Positions 8,508 to 14,866 of a DNA stretch of 64,000 bases are shown piece by piece. The position numbers and the translations under genes were made by a program. The notes beneath the pieces are model-generated. The model saw only the letters and a program-made list of their open reading frames with translations. It was not told where the DNA came from and searched no databases. This stretch comes from DASXRA01 sp035263725. Its GTDB lineage: Bacteria; Actinomycetota; Actinomycetes; Mycobacteriales; Jatrophihabitantaceae. Numbering within the stretch: the stretch's first letter is position 1; every line of letters starts with the position of its first letter. Location of the stretch: the NCBI GenBank assembly GCA_035263725.1, contig DATFRC010000045.1:1-64000 (forward strand), read 5' to 3'.

Positions 8508-10711
8508 GGTGTACACAGCCTGGCTGTACAGGCGAGATCGAGGACGGCTACTGCAACGTCTGCGGCAGCCCGGTCGAAGCGCCGGCGGCGACCAGCGCCC
8601 CGAGCGCGACCAGCGGCCCGAGCGCGCGCAGCGGCACCACCCGCACGAGCAGCGCCGCGCGGCTGTCCAGCTCGCCCATCGGATCGGCCCGCGCGGGTGC
8701 TACCCGGCCGACCCGTCGCCTGGGCTCGACGCGTACCAGTTCGCAGCGCCTGGGTGCCGGCATCACGTCGGTGCCGCCGGCGCCGGTGCCGGACCCGCGT
8801 TCGGTGATCATGAAGGATCCGCAGGTCGCAGAGGACAGGCGGGTCTGCGCCAAGTGCGGCGCGCCCGTCGGGCGGTCCCGCGACGGCCAGCCCGGGCGTT
8901 CCCGTGGCTTCTGCCCCAAGTGCCGCACCGAATTCTCGTTCGAGCCGAAGCTGCACCCGGGCGACGTGGTGAGCGAGCAGTACGAGGTGCTGGGCGCGCT
9001 CGCACACGGTGGCCTCGGCTGGATCTACCTGGCCCGAGACCGCAATGTGTCCAACCGCCCCACGGTCCTGAAGGGCCTGCTCAATACCGGCGACTACGAC
9101 GCCTACCAGGCCGCCGTCGCCGAGCGGCAGTTCCTGGCCGAGGTCCAGCATCCGCTGATCGTCAACATCTACAACTTCGCGTTGTACGAAAACGCCGGCT
9201 ACACCGTCATGGAGTACGTCGGCGGCAGCTCGCTCAAGCAGTTGCTCAAGGCACGGATGGCCGCTGAGAACGGGAACTACAACCCGTTCCCACCCGATCA
9301 GGCCATCGCCTACATCGTCGAGATCCTGCCCGCGTTCGGCTACCTGCACAGCCAGGGGCTCCTGTACTGCGACTTCAAGCCGGACAACCTCATTCAGGCC
9401 GGCGACACGGTGAAGCTCATCGACCTCGGCGGTGTGCGCCGGGTCGACGATTACGACAGTGCGATCTACGGCACGGTCGGCTTCCAGGCGCCCGAGATCG
9501 CAACGGTGGGCCCGAGCGTGGCCAGCGACATCTTCACCATCGGCCGCACGCTCGCGGTGCTGCTGTTCGAGTTCCGCGGCTACCAGTCGACGTACGTCAA
9601 GAGCCTGCCGCCCGTCGACGAGGTACCCATCTTCCAGCGCTACGACTCGCTGTACCGGGTGCTCGCCAAGGCGACGGCCGAAAACCCGAACGACCGCTTT
9701 CAGTCGGCGGACGAGCTGCGCGACCAGTTGCTGGCCGTGCTGCGCGAGGTCGTCGCAGGCGACGGTCCGGGCGGGGCGGCCCGCCAGTCGACCCCTTCGG
9801 TCTTGTTCGGCGCGCCGGCCGCATCCGGCTCGACCTTGACGTGGGACGAGCTGCCGCAGCTGCATCCGGACCCGGCTGATCCCGCCGCAGCATGGCTCGC
9901 CAGCGTCTCGATCGACGACCCGGTGCAGCGGCTGACCGCGTTGGCCGACGCACCGTATGACAGCGTCGAGGTGCGCCTGGCCCAGGGGCGCGCCGCCATC
10001 GAGGCCGGCCAGTACGCGCTTGCCGACGCGACGATCGAGCAGATCCTCACCGCCGACCCGTGGGAGTGGCGAGCTGTGTGGCTCGCCGGCCTGGCCGCGC
10101 TCGCCCGCAACGACGCCACCGCTGCCACCACCGCGTTCAACACCGTGCTGAGCCAGGTGCCCGGCGAACTCGCCCCGAAGCTGGCGCTCGGCTTGGCCTG
10201 CGAACTGAGCGGTGAACGCGAGCTGGCTCAGGGCTTGTACCGCATCTGCACGGCAGTCGACGCGAACTACGTCGCGCCGGCGGCGTTTGGGCTGGCCCGG
10301 ACGGCGCTCGCAACTGGCGACGTCGACGGCGCGCTCGCCGCGCTCGATCTCATCGGACCGACCAGCGGCGCATACGTCACGGCCCGGCGCACCCGTGCCG
10401 ACATCCTGGCCGATAGCGACAAGGGGCTGCCGGCGCTGGCCGACGCGGCCGCCACGATCGAGGCGGTGCCGGTCGACCCGCGCGAACGCCACCTGCTCGT
10501 CGCAAAGGTGCTGACGCGGGCGCTCGATCACGTCCAGCGGTCCGGCGCTGAGCCGCAGACGAAGGTCGCCGGCGTACCGGCCACCGAACCGGAGCTTCGA
10601 GCCGGCGCCGAGCAGGCGCTTCGCCGGCTCGCCGCGCTCACGTCGGATCGGGCCGAACGCATCCGGCTCGTCGACGCGGCCAATGCCGTCCGTCCCCGGA
10701 CCCTCGTATGA
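8504..10711 (+). CDS. pknG: PknG-type serine/threonine protein kinase
   Basis: A soluble 735-residue kinase with PknG domain order. An extra zinc ribbon (C3, C8, C17, C20) and a disordered Ser/Ala/Arg linker come first. The rubredoxin-like site follows (C115/C118 and C137/C140), then the kinase domain with glycine loop AHGGLGWIYLA, lysine K190, catalytic D290 in YCDFKPDN and a DLG (not DFG) metal aspartate D307. A TPR domain runs from about 420 to the end (PGELAPKLALGLACELSG). Mycobacterial PknG has the same DLG motif and TPR tail and phosphorylates the FHA protein GarA to control 2-oxoglutarate metabolism. The N-terminal zinc ribbon appears to be an addition. All catalytic residues are present. 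Confidence 0.95.
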   Translation: MRCTQPGCTGEIEDGYCNVCGSPVEAPAATSAPSATSGPSARSGTTRTSSAARLSSSPIGSARAGATRPTRRLGSTRTSSQRLGAGITSVPPAPVPDPRSVIMKDPQVAEDRRVCAKCGAPVGRSRDGQPGRSRGFCPKCRTEFSFEPKLHPGDVVSEQYEVLGALAHGGLGWIYLARDRNVSNRPTVLKGLLNTGDYDAYQAAVAERQFLAEVQHPLIVNIYNFALYENAGYTVMEYVGGSSLKQLLKARMAAENGNYNPFPPDQAIAYIVEILPAFGYLHSQGLLYCDFKPDNLIQAGDTVKLIDLGGVRRVDDYDSAIYGTVGFQAPEIATVGPSVASDIFTIGRTLAVLLFEFRGYQSTYVKSLPPVDEVPIFQRYDSLYRVLAKATAENPNDRFQSADELRDQLLAVLREVVAGDGPGGAARQSTPSVLFGAPAASGSTLTWDELPQLHPDPADPAAAWLASVSIDDPVQRLTALADAPYDSVEVRLAQGRAAIEAGQYALADATIEQILTADPWEWRAVWLAGLAALARNDATAATTAFNTVLSQVPGELAPKLALGLACELSGERELAQGLYRICTAVDANYVAPAAFGLARTALATGDVDGALAALDLIGPTSGAYVTARRTRADILADSDKGLPALADAAATIEAVPVDPRERHLLVAKVLTRALDHVQRSGAEPQTKVAGVPATEPELRAGAEQALRRLAALTSDRAERIRLVDAANAVRPRTLV

Positions 10712-11739
10712 CGTGTCCCGGCTGTGGCGCGGCCGTAGCCGCCGACTTCGCGTTCTGCGAGAACTGCGGGGCGACCCTGACTCCCTCCGAAGCCAGCGCC
10801 CCAGCGCCCGCACGCGACCTTTCTGCGCGCACGCACATGATCAGCCTGCACGCCGAGCCGGACACTCCGCCGGTCCCGCTGTGCGCTGAGTGCGGGGGCG
10901 CCGTCGGCGACGACGGCTGGTGCACGGTGTGCGGCGTGCGGGCCTCCAACGGACGCGAGCATGTCACCGAGCAGCCCGCCCCGACCGTTGCAGCCGTCAG
11001 CGACCGGGGCCGCATCCACCGCCGCAACGAGGACGCCTTCGCCGTAGCGGCACACGGCGGCTGGACCGCGTTGGTCGTATGCGACGGAGTCACTACTGCT
11101 GCCAACAGCGACGCCGCCGCCTACGCCGCCGCACGCGCCGCCCGAGACCTGCTGGCCGCGGCCGAGCGCCCGAACGGGTCTTCGGACGAGCGGCTGCAGC
11201 ACTGGTCACTGCAGGCCAAAGCTGCCGCGCTGGCGGCCGACGAGGCCGCCGCAGCCGCTGGCCCCAACGACGACCCCAGCCCGCCGTCGTGCACGTTCGT
11301 CGCCGCGATCGCCGACGGTGCGGCGATCGTCACGGCCAATGTGGGCGATAGCCGCGCCTACTGGTTGCCTGATGACGGCTCGGCCGAGCAACTCACCGTC
11401 GACGACTCGTGGGCCACCGAGCAGATCAAGGCGGGCGTCCCGCGCCACGTCGCCGAGGCCGACCCCAAGGCGCACGCCATCACGAGATGGCTGGGCATCG
11501 ACTCGCCCGGCGTCGACGCCACGACCGCGACGACGATCGCGACCGGGCCGGGCTGGCTGCTCGTCTGCAGCGACGGGTTATGGAACTACTGCTCGGACGC
11601 GGCCACCCTTCGATCGCTTCTGGACAAGCAGCCGTCCGAGCCACTGGCCCGCGCCGAGGCACTCGTCGAGTGGGCCAACCAGCAAGGCGGCCGCGACAAC
11701 ATCACCGTTACCATCGCCCGGATTGGAGACAGCTCCTGA
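10708..11739 (+). CDS. PP2C-family Ser/Thr phosphatase with two N-terminal zinc ribbons
   Basis: A 343-residue protein starting at ATG 10708 in an ATGA overlap with pknG. Residues 1-26 (CPGC...CENC) and about 52-72 (CAEC...CTVC) are zinc ribbons. The PP2C domain follows: SDRGRIHRRNEDAF, VVCDGVTTAANS, TANVGDSRAYWL, LVCSDGLWNY and GGRDNITVTI. The metal-binding aspartates are all retained. It has no membrane anchor, unlike PstP, so it is probably the dedicated cytosolic phosphatase opposing PknG or dephosphorylating the same targets. Confidence 0.9.
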   Translation: MTCPGCGAAVAADFAFCENCGATLTPSEASAPAPARDLSARTHMISLHAEPDTPPVPLCAECGGAVGDDGWCTVCGVRASNGREHVTEQPAPTVAAVSDRGRIHRRNEDAFAVAAHGGWTALVVCDGVTTAANSDAAAYAAARAARDLLAAAERPNGSSDERLQHWSLQAKAAALAADEAAAAAGPNDDPSPPSCTFVAAIADGAAIVTANVGDSRAYWLPDDGSAEQLTVDDSWATEQIKAGVPRHVAEADPKAHAITRWLGIDSPGVDATTATTIATGPGWLLVCSDGLWNYCSDAATLRSLLDKQPSEPLARAEALVEWANQQGGRDNITVTIARIGDSS

Positions 11740-13007
11740 TGGCCGACTGGACCGCGCAGGTCTTCCAGAACGAGTACCTGCCCGAGGGCGCGACCGACAT
11801 CCACGCGATCGTCACGGTGACCTCGCACGGCACCGGGCATGCCGGTGAGAGTGGCGGGGCCGCGGAGGCGATCATCATCGACTGCTCGGGCTCGATGGGC
11901 GCGCCGCAGAGCAAGATCATCGCCGCGCGCCAGGCAGCAGCGGCGGCAATAGACGAGATCGCCGACGAGACGTGGTTCGCCGTCATCGCCGGTGTGGGAC
12001 TGGCCCAGCCGGTCTACCCGGCGTCCGGCATGGTCCAGGCCGACGGACGCACCCGAGCGGTTGCGAAGGACGCGGTCAGTCGCCTGACGCCCCAGGGGGG
12101 CACCGCGATCGGGCAGTGGCTGCTCACGGCGTACGAGCACTTCCAGGCGGCGCCTGCCACGCAGCGCCACGCAATCCTGCTCACCGACGGCAAGAACGAG
12201 GGCGAGACGGCGAAGCGGCTGCGGACGGCAGTGGAGACCGTCACCGGAGAGTTCCAGTGCGACTGCCGCGGGGTGGGCGCCGACTGGGACGTGGGCGAGC
12301 TGCGTGGCATCGCGTCCGCCCTGCTCGGCACCGTCGACCTGATCGCCGACCCCCGCGACATGGCCGCCGACTTCCAGGCGATGATGCAGACGGCGATGGG
12401 CCGCGGGGTGGCCGACGCCAAGCTCAAGGTGTGGGCGCCACAGGGCGCAGAACTGCTGTTCGTGCGTCAGGTCGCGCCCACCATCGAAGATCTCACCGAC
12501 CGGCGGGTGAACGTCACCCCGCTCATCACCGAGTACCCGACCGGCGCCTGGGGCGACGAGTCGCGCGACTATCACGTTGCCGTCCGGGTGCAAGCCAAGC
12601 CGATCGGCGCCGAGCAGCTCGTCGCCCGGGTGCAGATCGAGGTCGCCGGGCAGGTCGTCACGCAGGCCCTGGTCAAGGCGCTGTGGTCCGACCAGACGGA
12701 GCTGACGACTCGCATCAACCCCGCTGTCGCCCATTACACGGGGCAGGCCGAACTCGCCGAGGTCATCCAAGAGGGCCTGGCGGCCAAGGCCGCGGGCGAC
12801 ACCGACACGGCGACGTTCAAGCTCGGCCGCGCCGCGCAGCTCGCCGCGGAGACCGGCAACGAGGAAGCGACACAGCGCCTCGCGAAGGTCGTCGACATCG
12901 AGGACGCCGGCACCGGCACGGTCCGCCTGAAGCGGGACGCCTCGAAACTGGACGAGATGGCCCTGGACACCAGCTCGACGAAGACCTCGCGGGTTCGCCC
13001 GTCATGA
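11739..13007 (+). CDS. von Willebrand factor A (vWA) domain protein
   Basis: A 422-residue cytosolic protein; ATG 11739 overlaps the previous TGA by one base (TGATG). The vWA domain occupies about 40-215 with a complete MIDAS: DCSGSMG near 47-53, the threonine in LTPQGGTAIG and the aspartate in ILLTDGKNEG. The C-terminal 200 residues form a beta-rich region followed by helices, like the stress-system vWA (TerY/YfbK-type) proteins. vWA domains bind partners through a metal. In this operon it probably assembles the kinase, phosphatase and FHA proteins or presents a substrate. The domain is certain; its partners are inferred. Confidence 0.88.
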   Translation: MADWTAQVFQNEYLPEGATDIHAIVTVTSHGTGHAGESGGAAEAIIIDCSGSMGAPQSKIIAARQAAAAAIDEIADETWFAVIAGVGLAQPVYPASGMVQADGRTRAVAKDAVSRLTPQGGTAIGQWLLTAYEHFQAAPATQRHAILLTDGKNEGETAKRLRTAVETVTGEFQCDCRGVGADWDVGELRGIASALLGTVDLIADPRDMAADFQAMMQTAMGRGVADAKLKVWAPQGAELLFVRQVAPTIEDLTDRRVNVTPLITEYPTGAWGDESRDYHVAVRVQAKPIGAEQLVARVQIEVAGQVVTQALVKALWSDQTELTTRINPAVAHYTGQAELAEVIQEGLAAKAAGDTDTATFKLGRAAQLAAETGNEEATQRLAKVVDIEDAGTGTVRLKRDASKLDEMALDTSSTKTSRVRPS

Positions 13008-13774
13008 CGAGCACGTGCCCGCAGGGGCACACGTCTGCAACGGACGATTTCTGCGACGTGTGCGGCACCCCCATCGAGCCCGGGACCAGCGCCGCGCTCG
13101 ACCCGGCACCGACGGTGCGCTCGGAGCCCACGCCTGCCCCGGCACCCGTGCCGGCAAGGCCGGTAGCCCCAGCCGTCGGCACACCCACGACGTGCCCGAA
13201 CTGCCAGGCGAGCAACGCTGCCGACGCCCTGTTCTGCGAGGACTGCGGCTACGACTTCGCCACCGGACAGCTGCCGCCGCCGCCGGAGCACATCGACCCG
13301 GTCTCCGGTCGGCTTACGCCGTCTGCGCCGACGCCGTCTCCGACGTCGTCCCTGACGTTGGATGGTCCCACCTGGGTGGCGGAGGTGTGGGTCGACCCGG
13401 ACTGGTTCAGCTACCAGCAAGCGGCCGGCACCTGCCCGACCAGTGGCGTACCTACCGTCGTCCAGCTACGCGGCGGCGTACAGCTGATCGGGCGCCGGTC
13501 TCGCAGCCGCAACATCAACCCCGAGGTCGACTGCAGCGGTGACGGCGCCATCTCGCACCGGCACGCCGAGCTGAGCCTGACCGGTGAGCGCTGGTCGGTG
13601 CGTGACCTGGGCTCCACGAACGGCACCTTTGTGGGCGCGCCAGGTGCCTACCCCGACCAGCAGCTGCCGCCACAGCACTGGCGGGAGTTGGCTGATGATG
13701 AGCGGATCTACCTCGGCGCCTGGACGCGGATCGTCGTCCGCAAGGCCACCGACGCCGAGAAGGCTGCCCCCTGA
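13004..13774 (+). CDS. FHA-domain protein with two N-terminal zinc ribbons
   Basis: A 256-residue protein starting at ATG 13004 (ATGA overlap). Two zinc ribbons (CPQGH...CDVCG at 5-24; CPNC...CEDCG near 64-83) precede a Pro/Thr linker and a C-terminal FHA domain. The phosphothreonine-binding residues GRRSRSRN, ISHRHAEL and GSTNGTF are present. FHA domains read the output of Ser/Thr kinases. Mycobacterial PknG phosphorylates the FHA protein GarA, so this may be a local analogue or the reader of PknG-phosphorylated partners. It lacks the GarA-type ETTS start. It closes the operon, and its stop lies within a hairpin. Confidence 0.88.
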   Translation: MTSTCPQGHTSATDDFCDVCGTPIEPGTSAALDPAPTVRSEPTPAPAPVPARPVAPAVGTPTTCPNCQASNAADALFCEDCGYDFATGQLPPPPEHIDPVSGRLTPSAPTPSPTSSLTLDGPTWVAEVWVDPDWFSYQQAAGTCPTSGVPTVVQLRGGVQLIGRRSRSRNINPEVDCSGDGAISHRHAELSLTGERWSVRDLGSTNGTFVGAPGAYPDQQLPPQHWRELADDERIYLGAWTRIVVRKATDAEKAAP

Positions 13775-13798
13775 CCACCTGGTAGGCGTGGGGGCAGC
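13763..13798. terminator. Bidirectional hairpin between the pknG operon and rpmJ
   Basis: GCTGCCCCC (13763-13771) pairs perfectly with GGGGGCAGC (13790-13798) over an 18-base loop that can itself fold through ACC/GGT. The stem contains the FHA gene stop and ends 12 bp from the stop of the convergent rpmJ paralogue. There is no T tract. Its position between convergent genes fits a shared factor-independent terminator of the actinobacterial type. Confidence 0.6.
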
Positions 13799-13810
13799 TC
13801 ACTTGCGGGG

Positions 13811-13933
13811 TCAGCCCTGCCGGGCCGACCAGCGCGGGTGTTTCTTGTTGATGACGAACAGCCGCCCGCGGCGGCGTACCACGATCGCTCCGTCCTTCGC
13901 GGCCAGCGATCGCAGCGAGTTGCGCTTCTTCAT
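13811..13933 (-). CDS. rpmJ: Ribosomal protein bL36, cysteine-free paralogue
   Basis: A 40-residue basic protein: MKKRNSLRSLAAKDGAIVV, then RRRGRLFVINKKHPRWSARQ and a final Gly. This is the type B bL36 (YkgO-like) pattern, which lacks the zinc-binding C/H residues of standard bL36. A GAGAGGA Shine-Dalgarno precedes the ATG. It lies 40 bp downstream of a likewise cysteine-free rpmG, probably in one transcript. Such paralogues usually replace the zinc forms when zinc is short, under Zur control. The identity is clear; the regulation is inferred. Confidence 0.9.
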   Translation of the reverse strand: MKKRNSLRSLAAKDGAIVVRRRGRLFVINKKHPRWSARQG

Positions 13934-13973
13934 GAGAGTCCTCTCGCAGCGGTTCGGATAGGGGAGTCCGCGG

Positions 13974-14141
13974 TCAGCGCGCCTCGCGGAACTCGACGTG
14001 CCGGCGCACGGCCGGGTCGTACTTGCGCAGCACGAGCCGGTCCGGGTCGTTGCGCCGGCTCTTGGTCGTCACGTACGCATAGCCGGTGCGCGCGCTGCTC
14101 ACCAGGCGGACGATGGCTCGGGCGTCCCTGGAACGGGCCAT
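13974..14141 (-). CDS. rpmG: Ribosomal protein bL33, cysteine-free paralogue
   Basis: A 55-residue protein, MARSRDARAIVRLVSSARTG followed by YAYVTTKSRRNDPDRLVLRK and a C-terminal YDPAVRRHVEFREAR. This is bL33, with the KSRRNDPDRL and KYDP motifs but none of the four zinc-ligand cysteines. GGGAG precedes the start. It leads a two-gene unit with the cysteine-free bL36. In actinobacteria such a set is commonly part of a zinc-sparing response, often with rpmB2 and rpsN2, which are absent here. Confidence 0.9.
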   Translation of the reverse strand: MARSRDARAIVRLVSSARTGYAYVTTKSRRNDPDRLVLRKYDPAVRRHVEFREAR

Positions 14142-14250
14142 AGTGGTTCTCCCTCGGCACTAGTCGGGAACGGTTACCACTATCAACCACAGTCGAGGGA
14201 TTGATGTTCCATCAAGGTCCGACGATCACCGTATGTACCCGGTGGCGCGG

Positions 14251-14841
14251 TCAGTCGGTGAGCACCCGGAAGGCTAGGCGGCGGTTGCCGCCGTGGGCCT
14301 GGACGAGGGCGATCCACAACGGCAGTACGCCGTCGACGACGTCCTGCTTGCCCTCTCCGAGATAGGCAGGCCGCAGTCCGACGTCGGAGATGAGCTGGGC
14401 GACAGTCGCCTCGTCGGCGGCGGGTGCAGAGTAGAACAGGTCGGCGGGCGTCCCGTCGAACAGCGGGTCCGCGAAGTTCTCCCAGCCCAGAGTGTTGAAC
14501 GCGCGGGCGTAGCGCGCGGCTGGCGCAGCTTCCGCGACCTGCCTGGCAGCGTTGGCCTCAGCACCGCCGATCTGATTGGTCGCGTCGATGACGAGCTTGC
14601 CGTCGATGGCGGCGGCGTTGCCGGCGAGCAACTCGCCGACCGATCGGGCCGGCACCGCCAGCAGGACCACATCAGCACCGGCAAGGGCATCGGGAATGCC
14701 GGCCACGGCGGCCTCGGTGTCGCCAGAGGCGTCGTCCGATGCCGGATGGCGTGACCCGAACGTGACGACGTGCCCCGACCGCGACCACGCCCGTCCGATC
14801 GTGCCGCCGATCTTGCCGGTACCGATCACCGCGATTCGCAT
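14251..14841 (-). CDS. NADPH-dependent F420 reductase family protein
   Basis: A 196-residue Rossmann protein. The N-terminus MRIAVIGTGKIGGTIGRAW is the dinucleotide-binding motif, SRHP near 31-34 is the usual NADP-specific turn of this family, and LVIDATNQIGG plus RAFNTLGWENFADP match F420-dependent NADP oxidoreductase-like (NADP_oxidored_F420) proteins. Many actinobacterial members act on F420, while others use different substrates. FbiD of the F420 pathway is encoded elsewhere in this window. It reads towards the acylase promoter side with no operon partner. Confidence 0.75.
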   Translation of the reverse strand: MRIAVIGTGKIGGTIGRAWSRSGHVVTFGSRHPASDDASGDTEAAVAGIPDALAGADVVLLAVPARSVGELLAGNAAAIDGKLVIDATNQIGGAEANAARQVAEAAPAARYARAFNTLGWENFADPLFDGTPADLFYSAPAADEATVAQLISDVGLRPAYLGEGKQDVVDGVLPLWIALVQAHGGNRRLAFRVLTD

Positions 14842-14866
14842 GCGTGTCTCCTGAGGCGTGGCGTGA

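Noticed and set aside
8303..10813. Long open frame on the minus strand opposite pknG (and similar ones at 23791-26076 +, 33361-36414 +, 50115-53093 - and 54278-56887 -)
   Set aside because: These are antisense to well-supported genes, have Arg/Gly/Ala-rich composition typical of GC-rich shadow frames and contain no recognisable motif.
14172..14188. GGTT...AACC inverted repeat upstream of the rpmG paralogue, considered as a Zur box
   Set aside because: Only about half the positions of the actinobacterial Zur consensus match, and the arms are 4 bp. Too weak to list as a site.
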